A stretch of DNA of 64,000 nucleotides from assembly GCF_003600625.1 (NCBI RefSeq), contig NZ_CP032489.1:3968001-4032000 (forward strand). The letters run 5' to 3'. Below are positions 46,925-56,770 of the stretch, piece by piece. Position 1 is the first letter of the stretch. Each line of letters begins with the position of its first letter. Source of the stretch: Arachidicoccus soli. GTDB lineage: Bacteria > Bacteroidota > Bacteroidia > Chitinophagales > Chitinophagaceae. The translations under genes were made by a program, and so were the position numbers. The notes beneath the pieces were generated by a model that worked only from the letters and a program-made list of their open reading frames with translations, searched no databases and was not told where the DNA came from.

Positions 46925-49540
46925 ATGACTTCTGCCCAAATACGACAAACGTTTTTAGATTTCTTTCAATCGAAAGGCCATACAATTGTGCCTTCTGCTC
47001 CTATTGTCATTAAAAATGATCCTACCCTCTTGTTTACCAATGCGGGGATGAATCAATTTAAAGATTATTTTTTAGGCAATAAAAAAGCGGAATATGCTAG
47101 GGTTGTGGACACACAAAAATGTCTGCGTGTAAGTGGCAAGCACAACGATTTGGAAGAAGTGGGCGTAGATACTTACCATCACACGATGTTTGAAATGCTG
47201 GGCAATTGGAGTTTCGGCGATTATTTTAAAAAAGAAGCTATTGCCTGGAGTTGGGAATTGTTGACAGAGGTTTTGAAAATAAATAAAGATAAACTCTACG
47301 TTACTGTTTTTGAAGGTGATGAAAAAGAGGGATTGCCTTTTGACCAAGAAGCTTTTGATGAATGGAAAAAATGGGTAGTAGAGGACCGCATTTTAAAAGG
47401 CAATAAAAAAGATAATTTCTGGGAAATGGGAGATGTTGGGCCTTGTGGTCCATGCTCTGAGATTCACGTAGATTGCCGCACAGAAGAAGAAAGAAAGCTT
47501 GTGGACGGTAAGTCCCTGGTTAATGCCGACCATCCGCAAGTCATTGAAATATGGAACAACGTATTTATGCAATTCAACCGACTAAAAGACGGAAGCTTGC
47601 AAAACCTCCCAGCTAAACATGTAGATACAGGCATGGGTTTTGAGCGTTTGGTACGTGTCTTGCAAAATAAAACTTCGAATTACGACACGGATGTTTTCAC
47701 TGGCACAATTGCGGAGACAGAAAAAATAACCCATAAGCAATATGATTTTAGCGATAGCAAAGAAGCTGTATCTTTTCGTGTTTTAGCTGACCATATTCGT
47801 GCGATAGCCTTTTGTATAGCGGATGGGCAGTTGCCATCCAATACTGGCGCCGGTTATGTTATACGCCGGATATTGCGTAGAGCCGTGCGTTATTATTATT
47901 CTTATTTAGATTACAAAACGCCATTGTTGTTTCAGTTAATACACATTATCGCGAAGCAATTTGAAAATGTTTTTCCGGAATTAAATGCGCAGAAGGATTT
48001 TGTAACTAAAGTAATTAAAGAAGAGGAAGATGCTTTTTTGAGAACATTGGAGAAGGGGCTGAAAAGAATTGATGAAATCATTTCCAGGGAAAAAATATCA
48101 GGAAATATTCAAGGAAAAGAAGCATTTGAGCTGTATGATACCTTCGGATTTCCAATTGATTTAACCCGATTAATTGCTTTTGAAAACAAAATGCAAGTTG
48201 ACGAAGCCGGATTCGAAGCAGAAATGCAGCAACAAAAAACCCGCTCTCGTGCCGCCACAGCAATAGATACAGAAGATTGGATTTTCATAAACGAAGTACC
48301 TCTCACCTCTTTTGTGGGATATAATGACTTATTGACTTATACTAAAGTTGTAAAATATCGCAAAGTAAAAACAAAGGGTAAAACACAATATCAAATTGTG
48401 TTAGAGCAAACGCCTTTCTATGCGGAAAGCGGCGGTCAGGTTGGCGATACGGGAGAGCTACTAATTAATGACGAGATATTAATAATAACCGACACCAAAA
48501 AAGAAAACGGAGAAACCATCCATTTTACCACGCAATTGGCAGAGGACATGTCGGGAGAAGTTATCGCAAAAGTAGATGCCGCAAAAAGACTGCACACCGC
48601 TTACAATCATACAGCAACGCACCTGTTACATGCTGCGTTGAAAGAAGTATTAGGCAAGCACGTTAACCAAAAAGGCTCTTTGGTGAATGACGAAATATTG
48701 CGTTTCGATGTATCGCATTTTGCAAAAATTACCGATGAGGAGTTGCGCAAGGTTGAATTCTTAGTGAATGAAAAAATAAGAGAAAATATCCCCGTCATTA
48801 TCAAAGAAATGCCAAAATCCGAAGCGATGAAATTGGGTGCTATGGCATTGTTTGGTGAGAAATATGGCGACCTTGTTCGTGTGGTAACCATTGACCCGCA
48901 TTTTTCAGTAGAGCTTTGTGGGGGCACTCATATTATGCAAACGGGAATGATTGGCATGTTTAATATTACTTCTGAAACTGCCGTAGCTGCAGGTGTACGC
49001 AGAATTGAAGCCATTACAGGCGGCGCAGCAATCCGATATGTATTCAATAAAATAGAAGAAAATAAACAGGTTACAGAACTCTTAAAAACCAAGGACCCCA
49101 TAAAGACTATCGAGAAGCTATTGGAAGAAAAAGCTGCACTAGAGAAAAAACTGGAGTCTTATGAATCCAAAGAATTGGCACAAATTTCCAAAACAATTGC
49201 AACAAAAGTTGAATTGATAAATGATGTTCAATTTATTGGGCAAAATATAGAAGTCAATTCTGCTGATGCGCTGAAGAGAGTTTGTTTTGACTTGAAACAC
49301 CTACTGCAAAACTACTTAGTCGTGCTTACAGCAAATATTTCAGGCAAGGCCAATGTAGTCGTTTTAATTGATGAAGGTCTTGCTAAAGAAAAGAATTTAG
49401 ACGCGGGGAAAATTATTAAACAAAATATTGCTCCGCTAATCAAAGGCGGCGGCGGCGGACAAAAAACCTTGGCGGCGGCGGGCGGGCAAGATCCCAACAA
49501 TTTGGATAAGGTGATAGAAGCTGTAAAAAATCTTTTATAA
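46925..49540 (+). CDS. alaS: Alanyl-tRNA synthetase
   Basis: The 871-residue protein has the class II catalytic core (MTSAQIRQTFLDFFQSKGHTIVPSAPIV, TLLFTNAGMNQFKDYFLG, HHTMFEMLGNWSFGDYFKKEAI, HVDTGMGFERLVRVLQ). The editing domain has the zinc motif HTATHLLHAAL and CGGTHIMQTG, and the C-terminal C-Ala domain ends KGGGGGQKTLAAAGGQDPN. It charges tRNA-Ala and clears mis-charged Ser and Gly. Confidence 0.98.
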   Translation: MTSAQIRQTFLDFFQSKGHTIVPSAPIVIKNDPTLLFTNAGMNQFKDYFLGNKKAEYARVVDTQKCLRVSGKHNDLEEVGVDTYHHTMFEMLGNWSFGDYFKKEAIAWSWELLTEVLKINKDKLYVTVFEGDEKEGLPFDQEAFDEWKKWVVEDRILKGNKKDNFWEMGDVGPCGPCSEIHVDCRTEEERKLVDGKSLVNADHPQVIEIWNNVFMQFNRLKDGSLQNLPAKHVDTGMGFERLVRVLQNKTSNYDTDVFTGTIAETEKITHKQYDFSDSKEAVSFRVLADHIRAIAFCIADGQLPSNTGAGYVIRRILRRAVRYYYSYLDYKTPLLFQLIHIIAKQFENVFPELNAQKDFVTKVIKEEEDAFLRTLEKGLKRIDEIISREKISGNIQGKEAFELYDTFGFPIDLTRLIAFENKMQVDEAGFEAEMQQQKTRSRAATAIDTEDWIFINEVPLTSFVGYNDLLTYTKVVKYRKVKTKGKTQYQIVLEQTPFYAESGGQVGDTGELLINDEILIITDTKKENGETIHFTTQLAEDMSGEVIAKVDAAKRLHTAYNHTATHLLHAALKEVLGKHVNQKGSLVNDEILRFDVSHFAKITDEELRKVEFLVNEKIRENIPVIIKEMPKSEAMKLGAMALFGEKYGDLVRVVTIDPHFSVELCGGTHIMQTGMIGMFNITSETAVAAGVRRIEAITGGAAIRYVFNKIEENKQVTELLKTKDPIKTIEKLLEEKAALEKKLESYESKELAQISKTIATKVELINDVQFIGQNIEVNSADALKRVCFDLKHLLQNYLVVLTANISGKANVVVLIDEGLAKEKNLDAGKIIKQNIAPLIKGGGGGQKTLAAAGGQDPNNLDKVIEAVKNLL

Positions 49541-50229
49541 AACGATTCGGCGATAATACTATATTTTAAGGAACTAAGAGAGTCGTAGTTGCAAATCCAT
49601 CCCGGCACTTGCAACACCTGCAATATCCTTAGCACAATAGACTGAATCCCTTTCTTCGAAAAAATATTCGCCCTTCCATCCAAAGAGCTTAAATTTTTAT
49701 CTTTTCCAATTCGGTGAGGTAAGGAACATTTGCACCTCCCAAGTTCTTTTCCCGGAACCCGATAAAAACTAGGGTAATGCTATTTCGCTGATTGTCATTT
49801 TATGGCTGACATAAAGGAGGTGAAAGATTCTGAAAGCGTTTCTGCCTGAAACGCTTTCTATTTTTCTCGAAAATTTTTAACCATCCCGGCAAATGCTACT
49901 AGCCAAATCTTTTATTGTCTCCTGCAATATTTTTTACCTCAAAACTGATTATTTTTCTTCTGTTCTCAAAAAGATAACACAATGATATACAGATGATTTT
50001 ACGAAACAGCGCAGGTATTCGTAACTTTTTGGTATTTAATGTGGTCAAATTGGAATCTTCTGGCATAATTTTAGCCGTTTTGTCGCAAAATAGTTGTCTT
50101 AAAACTTCTTACAATTGTTCACAATTTGGGATTGAGACACTATTTAATATCTATAATTTAGCTGATAATAAATAAATGATATGGCTTAATTTGTAGATTT
50201 TCTTTTCTTAAAGATAAAAATTAAATTAA
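49541..50229. other. 689-bp gene-poor spacer with a broken ORF and a hairpin
   Basis: No intact gene is visible. The minus strand from about 49700 to 49584 reads as a coding-like stretch beginning right after a stop codon (FGWKGEYFFEERD, then CAKDIAGVASAGMD), with no start. It could be a decayed gene tail or an ncRNA-like element. A hairpin is at 49832-49868. The 60-codon frame at 49993-50175 shows no support. Confidence 0.4.
49832..49868 (+). terminator. Stem-loop with T tract downstream of alaS
   Basis: Perfect 11-bp arms GAAAGCGTTTC and GAAACGCTTTC around a 5-base loop are followed by TATTTTTCTC. It is nearly 300 bp past alaS, so it may end either a long alaS trailer or an unseen small transcript. 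Confidence 0.6.
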
Positions 50230-51234
50230 ATGACAAACACAACCTATCCGTCTGTTAACCCCGAAAAGCCGGAAATGCCCAATAACAAAACACCAAATGG
50301 CAATAAGCAAAAGCTGATCCTCGGTGTTGTAATTGCGGCTCTTTTAATTACTTGGGCTTACATTATTTATGATAAAAGTAAGTCTAATCAAGAGTTTGCA
50401 GGACTTCAGTTACAAGCCCAAACTTCCGATTCTGCAAAAAATGCTATTCAATTAGAATATAACGATGCATTAAATCGGATGGATTCTCTTACAGGAAGCA
50501 ATACACATCTACAAGGTGCATTGGCACAGCAGAAATCTGAAATAGATCAATTAAAAGAAAAAATTGAAGCAATACGCAAAAGAGATAATGGGGACTTGAC
50601 AAAAGCCAAAGCACTCATTGATGAATTAAACGGTAAGGTAAATGACTTATTTGCGCAAGTTGCCACTCTTAAAAAACAGAATGCCATTCTTACTGATAGC
50701 AATCAAACGCTTTCAAGCCTAAGAGATACCCTTGTTGCGAAAAACTCTAAAATTTCTGATAGTTTAACCGCTACGGCTAGCGAAAAAAACCACATTATAG
50801 ATGAAGCTTCTACCTTACACGCTTCTGATATCGCAATAGAAGCCATACAAGTAAGAGGAGGAAAAGAGCAACAAACATCTAGAGCGAGGAAGGCAGATTT
50901 GTTGCATGTAAGTTTTACTATTGATGAAAATCGTGTGGCGCCAAGCGGCCCTAAAGATTTATATATCATTGTTACAGCTCCCAATGGCCGTGTAGTTTCA
51001 ATTCCATCACAAGGAAGTGGCACTTTTCAGACTAGGGAAGACGGGGAGAAAGTTTATACCAACATGAAGAATATTTATTACACCCAAGGTCAAAAGCAAA
51101 AAGTTTCTTTTGATTGGAGTCAAGGAGACGGGCATTATCAAACGGGTAGTTACAAAGTAGAGATTTATAACAATGGCTACAAAATCGGGGAAGGAACTAC
51201 AACCCTTAAGAAAAGTGGTTTCTTAGGCCTTTAA
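50230..51234 (+). CDS. Single-pass membrane protein with long coiled coil
   Basis: I do not recognise this 334-residue protein. It has a short polar N terminus, one membrane helix (about residues 30-50, LILGVVIAALLITWAYIIY), then a coiled coil of roughly 130 residues rich in Leu, Gln and Lys. A C-terminal beta-rich domain of about 120 residues follows, with LLHVSFTIDENRVAPSGPKDLYIIVTAPNGRVVSIPSQGSG. It is probably anchored in the inner membrane with the coil outside. Related conserved proteins of unknown function occur in Bacteroidota. Monocistronic, with a strong terminator. Confidence 0.75.
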   Translation: MTNTTYPSVNPEKPEMPNNKTPNGNKQKLILGVVIAALLITWAYIIYDKSKSNQEFAGLQLQAQTSDSAKNAIQLEYNDALNRMDSLTGSNTHLQGALAQQKSEIDQLKEKIEAIRKRDNGDLTKAKALIDELNGKVNDLFAQVATLKKQNAILTDSNQTLSSLRDTLVAKNSKISDSLTATASEKNHIIDEASTLHASDIAIEAIQVRGGKEQQTSRARKADLLHVSFTIDENRVAPSGPKDLYIIVTAPNGRVVSIPSQGSGTFQTREDGEKVYTNMKNIYYTQGQKQKVSFDWSQGDGHYQTGSYKVEIYNNGYKIGEGTTTLKKSGFLGL

Positions 51235-51251
51235 TAGTCTGAGAAAAATTG

Positions 51252-51288
51252 AAAGTAAAGCCCGGCAATTTTTGCCGGGCTTTACTTT
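51252..51288 (+). terminator. Very strong Rho-independent terminator
   Basis: A perfect 17-bp stem with the core GCCCGGCAA/TTGCCGGGC and a 3-base loop runs into T5. It lies 17 bp after the coiled-coil gene. Confidence 0.95.
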
Positions 51289-51373
51289 TTGGGTGAGTAA
51301 TTTCAAAATTGCGCATATAAGTAACATGTCAAGTTCTCAAATTAATTATCTTGCACTGCATTTAATTTAAGCA

Positions 51374-52327
51374 ATGAAGATTACTGAACATATACATCAG
51401 GCAAAAAAACCTCTGATTTCCTTTGAAATATTACCTCCACTAAAAGGCAAAGATATTTCTTCCATTTATAACCATCTAGATCCTTTAATGGAGTTCAAAC
51501 CCTCTTGGATAAATGTTACTTATCATCGCAGTGAAACCATTATTAAGAAAAAAGAAGATGGAAGTTTTGAAAAAGTTCCTATTCGCAAACGGCCTGGAAC
51601 TGTAGGCATTTGTGCAGCCATTATGAACCATTATGGAGTTGATGCCGTACCCCATATAATTTGTGGCGGCTTTACCAAGCCCGATACAGAAGATGCTTTG
51701 ATAGATTTAAACTTTCTGGGAATTCAAAATGTACTTGTATTGCGTGGAGATGCCGAAAAGCATGCGCCTAATTTTGAACCTGAAAAAGGCGGCCATAGAT
51801 ATGCGATAGATCTGCTAAAACAAGTTTCTCAACTAAATAATGGTATTTATTTGGATGAAAATATTCGCGATGGCGGCAAAAGTAATTTTTGTATGGGCGT
51901 TGCGGGTTATCCGGAGATGCATCTGGAAGCAGTTAGTTACGAAAACGACTTAAAATGGTTAAAAGCAAAAGTAGACGCAGGAGCAGAGTATATAATGACG
52001 CAAATGTTTTTTGATAATCAGAAATTCTTTTCCTTTGTAAAAGACTGCAAAGCAATAGGCATCCATGTCCCTATTATCCCGGGGTTAAAACCTTTAACCA
52101 CCCAAAAACAGCTGTCAATCCTTCCCCCTATTTTTAATATAGATATTCCAAATGATCTGGCGACTGCTATTACGCAGGCTAAAACAGATGAAGCTGTTAG
52201 ACAGGTAGGTATCGAATGGTTAATACAACAGTGCAAAGAGCTAAAAGAATTTGGCGTGCCTGTATTGCACTTTTATACGATGGGAAAGGCTCACAACACT
52301 TATGACGTAGTAAAGCAAATAATTTAA
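51374..52327 (+). CDS. metF: 5,10-methylenetetrahydrofolate reductase
   Basis: The 317-residue TIM-barrel flavoprotein has ISFEILPPLKGKDISSIYNHLDPL (with the catalytic Glu), the RGDAEKH motif, the GVAGYPEMHLEA segment and MTQMFFDNQKFFSFVKDCKAIG. It reduces methylene-THF to methyl-THF for methionine synthesis. No SAM riboswitch-like structure is seen in the 80-bp leader. The size is normal for bacterial MetF (about 300). Confidence 0.95.
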   Translation: MKITEHIHQAKKPLISFEILPPLKGKDISSIYNHLDPLMEFKPSWINVTYHRSETIIKKKEDGSFEKVPIRKRPGTVGICAAIMNHYGVDAVPHIICGGFTKPDTEDALIDLNFLGIQNVLVLRGDAEKHAPNFEPEKGGHRYAIDLLKQVSQLNNGIYLDENIRDGGKSNFCMGVAGYPEMHLEAVSYENDLKWLKAKVDAGAEYIMTQMFFDNQKFFSFVKDCKAIGIHVPIIPGLKPLTTQKQLSILPPIFNIDIPNDLATAITQAKTDEAVRQVGIEWLIQQCKELKEFGVPVLHFYTMGKAHNTYDVVKQII

Positions 52328-52450
52328 AAGTTTTATTCCTTTTTAAAAATTTGACACGTATATAGTAGTAATTTATTTGAAAATAAATGCAAACGTTTGC
52401 ACCTATTTGTTATATGTTATTTGGCTACCTTCCGAATTAAGATTTAACAA

Positions 52451-55381
52451 ATGAAAAGAATAATAGCAACGATTTTGGTGCTGGCTTGTACTCATTGCTT
52501 TGCACAAAAAATTCCATTTACTGTTTCTAAAAAGTTATGGATAGACAGTTTAGGCAATCACCGGGTGGTTCTGCAAGTAGACAAAAATACTGATGCAGTA
52601 GAAGTGAAAGTAGATTGGCGCCGCCGCGACAGGGATGCTGACAAGAAAGCATTCATTATTACTAACGAAAAGGGCGAAGCTGTAAAGAATATTTTCATCA
52701 AAAAAATTAATCGAGAAACGGGGGATTTTATTTTCGAACCCAATAGCGGTGCAGGTAAATATTATGTTTATTACCTGCCTTGGTCTGGTCACAAATGGGA
52801 AGGGGGTTTTCAAGGGGATTATTTAAAAAACCAGCCTGAGCCAAATGAAAATTGGTTAGAGAAGAATCACCTATCTTCTACGAATATTTCACAAGCAAAA
52901 GTGATGGAAATACAGGCACGTACTTCATTTGACAGTTTTTATCCAATGGAAGTAGTGGCGAAAGAATCGGAAGTAAAAAGTTTAATCCTAAAGTATAAAA
53001 CTGATGATTATTTAATTTTCCCAGAAAATAGAAAGCATGCCATTCGCATGTTGGATGATTTACCTTTAAGATGGATCCAATCAGGTCCATCGAATCAATT
53101 TTCTGGCACTGCTGAACGCAACGAATATTACGTATTTCAATTAGGCGTATTTGCTTCTACAAAAGATTTAAAAAATATAGAAGCAACCTACGAGAATTCT
53201 CCTTTTCCCATTACATGTTTCAACCTAGGCGGAGTAGATAGCAAAGGAAACGATTTTAAGAAAACCGTAAATGTAAACAAAGGAAAAGTGCAACCCCTAT
53301 GGTTTGGCGTAGACATTCCGCAAAATGCAAAGGCAGGCAATTATTCTTTTTCTATAAAAATAAAGGCGGCTCATGCGCAAGAAAAAACAGTGTACATAAA
53401 GCTAATTATTAGGGATCAAATACTAAAAGATCGTGGAGACGATGACTTGTGGCGGCTTTCAAGATTACGTTGGCTCAATTCGCGCGCAGGGATTGATGAT
53501 AAAAACACGGGTAATTATTTACCCTTGCAAGTAAATAATTATGAAATAAAAGCCACAACAGCCAATGTCGTTTTAGACAGGTTTGGATTACCAAAAACGA
53601 TAACGATTAACCATAAACAAATTCTGTCGCAGCCTATTTCTTTTCTCATAAAAAATAAAACCAAAGACAGGCTTTCAATTAGTGACTTACAATTTAGCAA
53701 AAAGGCGAGCGGTATTGTTGAATGGAAAAATATTGCAGAAAATAATTTGTATAAAATTACCTATATCGGCTCAATGGAATCAGATGGGTATCTGCATTAT
53801 AAAATACAAATCACACCAAAAAAAGACTTCATTGCAGAAAATATTTTACTCAATCTCCCTATAGTAAAAAATGATGCTATATATTTTATGGGAATGGGCT
53901 CCGGCAAGCCATTTGGTCGTAATGGTGGGTACAGGCCTACTACGTACAATTGGAAATGGCACGGCCCGCAAGACGCCTATTGGATTGGAAATTATGACGC
54001 GGGAATTTATTGCAAACTCTTAGGCGCTACTTATTCGGGACCAATGTTAAACTTATATCATCCTGCACCACCACCAAGTTGGTACAACAATAATAATGGG
54101 GGATTTTCTATCAATACAGATAATGGTATCGTAAACACTTCAACTTTTACCGGAGAAATTTCCTTGAAAAAAGATAGTACTATTGATTTTGCATTTTCTT
54201 TATTGATTACACCTGTAAAAAAGCTAGACACAAAGGCTCAATTTGCAAATCGGTATTATCAAAATTATGGCAATCCATATCCACCGGAAGCCGATATAAA
54301 AGCAGGCGTAAATGTAATAAATGTGCACCATGCCAACCGAGTAAACCCTTATATCAATTATCCTTTTGTACGAGCAGATAGCATGAAAGCCTTTGTAGAT
54401 AAGTATCACAAAGAAAATGTAAAAACAAAAATCTACTATACGATCAGAGAGCTTTCCAATCAGTGCGCTGAGATCTGGGCACTCAGGAGTTTGGGTACAG
54501 AAGTATACAGCGATGGAAATGGTGGGGGTTATCCTTGGTTGCGCGAACATTTAGTTAATCATTACGACGTACAATGGTTCACGCCTATCAATGGCTATGA
54601 AGCTTGCGATGCTGCGATCCGTACAAGTGGTGATTCGCGTTGGTACAATTATTATGTAGAAGGCCTGCGTTGGTTAGTAAAAAATACGGGAATCGATGGT
54701 TTATATTTAGACGATGTTGCCTATGATCGCTCCATGTTAAAACGAATGCGCAAAGTAATGGAAAGCGTAAAGCCTGGCTGCATCATTGATTTGCACTCCA
54801 ATACCGATTTCTCCAAGGGACCGGCTACACAATACACCGAATTCTTTCCTTATATCGATAAATTATGGTTTGGGGAAAATTTTCATTATGAAAAAATGCA
54901 ACCCGATAATTGGATGGTAGAGACATCGGGTATTCCATTTGGTTTAATGGGGGATATGTTGTTTAGTGGCGGGAACCCTTGGCGGGGATTAGTGTATGGA
55001 ATGACGAATAGGGATGGCTGGCCAACCGACGGAAAAATCTGTAACCCAAAACCAATTTGGAGAGCCTTAGATAAATTCGGGATTAAAAATGCAAAAATGA
55101 TTGGTTACTGGCAACCAGGTGCGATTGTAACAACTTCAAATAAAAAGATATTAGCTACGACTTACGAAAATGAGAAAAAATTATTAATTGCTATTGCAAG
55201 CTGGGACACTGATACAACTAGTGTTTCTTTAAATATTGATTGGGGGAAATTAGGTTTTACGCCAAAGAAAAATATTTTAACAGCTTGGCCAATTGATGAT
55301 TTTCAAAAAGCGAAGACATTTAATTTAAATGATAAAATTCTGATAGAGCCTGGTAAGGGCTGGTTATTGGACGTTGAATAA
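52451..55381 (+). CDS. Large exported putative glycoside hydrolase (DUF6067-like)
   Basis: The 976-residue protein starts with a signal peptide (MKRIIATILVLACTHCFAQ). Beta-sandwich-like regions occupy about 20-600. A probable TIM-barrel part near 620-880 contains YTIRELSNQCAEIWALRSLG, WLVKNTGIDGLYLDDVAYDRSM and IDLHSNT. A small beta domain closes it (LLIAIASWDTDTTSVSLNID). The GLYLDD Asp pair is a good candidate for catalysis. I believe it belongs to the glycoside-hydrolase-domain proteins annotated as DUF6067, but the substrate is unknown. No SusCD pair is adjacent. Confidence 0.65.
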   Translation: MKRIIATILVLACTHCFAQKIPFTVSKKLWIDSLGNHRVVLQVDKNTDAVEVKVDWRRRDRDADKKAFIITNEKGEAVKNIFIKKINRETGDFIFEPNSGAGKYYVYYLPWSGHKWEGGFQGDYLKNQPEPNENWLEKNHLSSTNISQAKVMEIQARTSFDSFYPMEVVAKESEVKSLILKYKTDDYLIFPENRKHAIRMLDDLPLRWIQSGPSNQFSGTAERNEYYVFQLGVFASTKDLKNIEATYENSPFPITCFNLGGVDSKGNDFKKTVNVNKGKVQPLWFGVDIPQNAKAGNYSFSIKIKAAHAQEKTVYIKLIIRDQILKDRGDDDLWRLSRLRWLNSRAGIDDKNTGNYLPLQVNNYEIKATTANVVLDRFGLPKTITINHKQILSQPISFLIKNKTKDRLSISDLQFSKKASGIVEWKNIAENNLYKITYIGSMESDGYLHYKIQITPKKDFIAENILLNLPIVKNDAIYFMGMGSGKPFGRNGGYRPTTYNWKWHGPQDAYWIGNYDAGIYCKLLGATYSGPMLNLYHPAPPPSWYNNNNGGFSINTDNGIVNTSTFTGEISLKKDSTIDFAFSLLITPVKKLDTKAQFANRYYQNYGNPYPPEADIKAGVNVINVHHANRVNPYINYPFVRADSMKAFVDKYHKENVKTKIYYTIRELSNQCAEIWALRSLGTEVYSDGNGGGYPWLREHLVNHYDVQWFTPINGYEACDAAIRTSGDSRWYNYYVEGLRWLVKNTGIDGLYLDDVAYDRSMLKRMRKVMESVKPGCIIDLHSNTDFSKGPATQYTEFFPYIDKLWFGENFHYEKMQPDNWMVETSGIPFGLMGDMLFSGGNPWRGLVYGMTNRDGWPTDGKICNPKPIWRALDKFGIKNAKMIGYWQPGAIVTTSNKKILATTYENEKKLLIAIASWDTDTTSVSLNIDWGKLGFTPKKNILTAWPIDDFQKAKTFNLNDKILIEPGKGWLLDVE

Positions 55382-55396
55382 ATATTTTGACGAATT

Positions 55397-55443
55397 AAGA
55401 AAAGGGGAGTGGGGCAAAATTTGCTTCCTCCCTTTTCTTTTTT
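55397..55443. terminator. Bidirectional terminator
   Basis: Arms AAGAAAAGGG and CCCTTTTCTT plus a short inner extension form the stem, with T6 on the right and A-rich sequence on the left. It separates the glycoside hydrolase from the convergent aminotransferase gene. Confidence 0.82.
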
Positions 55444-55448
55444 GTAAA

Positions 55449-56531
55449 TTAATTTTCTTTAGCCCAAGCTGCAACACATTCTAAAAAAGAGTTTACTTGT
55501 ACTTTTGTATTATAAAAATGCAGGCCAATGCGAAGTGTTTGATTGCGCTGCGTTACGACAATATTATTCTGTTGTAACCACTTGCCCAAACCCCTTTCGT
55601 CTTGTAGAATGAGAATAGAGCTTCGATTATTCATATTCGTTTCGCCAACCAATTTAACAGGCAACTTTACAAGTCCGTCCAATAAAAACTGCATAATTTC
55701 TTCATTATGTCTAACGATATTTTTTAATCCTATTTTGTTCTTTTCTTGAATGGCATTTTTCAAAATATTCAGTTCCACCATATTCAAATGACCCAACTCG
55801 TAACATCTTATCGAAGGCAGAAATTTCCAGTCATGATTTTCTCGTTGCACATTATTGATGCTGCCTACAACCGGCGGATATTTTTTTAAAAACGCATCAC
55901 TCATATACATAATTCCTGAACCAAAACCCGCATTCATCCACTTGTAATTACTAGCTAAAAGAACTTGCAGGTTCAATTGACGAATGTTAATCACTTGCGC
56001 GCCTACACTTTGTGTAGCATCTACAATTAAGTCCACATTATGTTTATGGCAAATTTCACTCAGCTTTTCTAGGTCAATTTTAAAGCCGGATGACCATTGC
56101 ACGTGACTTATAGCCAGTAATTCTATTTTTTTCGACTCAATAGTTCTTTCTATCTCTTCTAAATCAATAAAAAAATTATCCTTTGGATTAACCCAACTAA
56201 TAGCGAAATGATTAGCAACAAAAGGGGCTAAAACCGATGGAAAATCATTTGAAAACAATAATACTTTTTCATTCCCATTTAAAGATTGTACAATATTATT
56301 CAAAGCAAAAGAAAAATTGGGAATCAGCGCCATGCTTTCTTCTTTAGCACCTACAAAATCAGCAATTGTATTTCTTACATTCATCAACTCTTCTTCTCGC
56401 CAATCCTCTGAAGTGGTTGCACTATTTATAGAAAATTTTTTATAAAGATCTATTCCAGTTTGCAATACCTCGGGAGAAATCAAGCCACAAGCAGCTGTAT
56501 TAAAATATATGAGAGAATTATTATCGAGCAT
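55449..56531 (-). CDS. Aminotransferase class V-fold PLP enzyme
   Basis: The 360-residue protein has the class V fold with the SH/NH motif LAISHVQWSSGFKIDLEKLSEICHKHNVDLIVDATQSVGAQ (cofactor Asp and Gln) and the Schiff-base Lys197 in ASNYKWMNAGFGSGIMY. It is closest in style to the cysteine desulfurase/kynureninase-like group. A cysteine nucleophile of a desulfurase is not obvious, so the reaction is open. It is the last chromosomal gene before the integrative island; its promoter region lies directly next to the left tRNA-end repeat. Confidence 0.85.
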   Translation of the reverse strand: MLDNNSLIYFNTAACGLISPEVLQTGIDLYKKFSINSATTSEDWREEELMNVRNTIADFVGAKEESMALIPNFSFALNNIVQSLNGNEKVLLFSNDFPSVLAPFVANHFAISWVNPKDNFFIDLEEIERTIESKKIELLAISHVQWSSGFKIDLEKLSEICHKHNVDLIVDATQSVGAQVINIRQLNLQVLLASNYKWMNAGFGSGIMYMSDAFLKKYPPVVGSINNVQRENHDWKFLPSIRCYELGHLNMVELNILKNAIQEKNKIGLKNIVRHNEEIMQFLLDGLVKLPVKLVGETNMNNRSSILILQDERGLGKWLQQNNIVVTQRNQTLRIGLHFYNTKVQVNSFLECVAAWAKEN

Positions 56532-56558
56532 TTATCTTTATTTTAATTAAACAATAAA

Positions 56559-56566
56559 CAAAAGTA
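56559..56566 (-). promoter_or_regulatory. -7 promoter element of the class V aminotransferase gene
   Basis: The minus strand reads TACTTTTG, an exact TAnnTTTG match, 27 bp before the ATG. No matching -33 box was found. Only 60 bp separate it from the island boundary. Confidence 0.45.
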
Positions 56567-56625
56567 AGTAATGCGGCTGGCATAATAAGAGTAGGCTTCT
56601 CAAAAAATTAAGCAGCCAATTCGCT

Positions 56626-56652
56626 AGTGTGCGGATGAGGAGATTCGAACTC
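56626..56652. repeat. Left attachment-site remnant (tRNA-Leu 3' end copy)
   Basis: This 27-bp stretch repeats 63048-63074 with one change (T at 56636 for A). It covers the T-arm/acceptor 3' end of tRNA-Leu and its first trailing bases. No other tRNA part is here, so it is not a tRNA gene. Confidence 0.9.
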
Positions 56653-56680
56653 TTCATAATTATCAGCACTTTATAAAAGA

Positions 56681-56750
56681 TGTCCTCCGTTTGTATTTAC
56701 CTTTTCAGGCAGTTGGCAAAATTTAGTTATAAAAATCCTTTTTGTAATGG
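56681..56750. repeat. 70-bp direct repeat, left copy
   Basis: Starts TGTCCTCCGTTTGTATTT and ends near AATGG. It is about 89% identical to 61810-61878, with one single-base gap. Lying 28 bp inside the left attachment remnant, it may carry integrase arm-type binding sites. Confidence 0.8.
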
Positions 56751-56770
56751 TACAGATACCACATAAATTT

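Noticed and set aside
49577-49700. tmRNA, RNase P or SRP RNA in the alaS downstream spacer
   Set aside because: None of the conserved segments of these RNAs could be recognised by eye; no support beyond a hairpin.
49993-50175. 60-codon open frame upstream of the coiled-coil membrane protein
   Set aside because: No recognisable domain, odd composition and no promoter or coupling. It most likely arises by chance in an AT-rich spacer.
56620-56660. Possible second tRNA-Leu gene
   Set aside because: Only the 3' 27 bp of the tRNA are present; no anticodon or 5' half follows. It is an attachment-site remnant.
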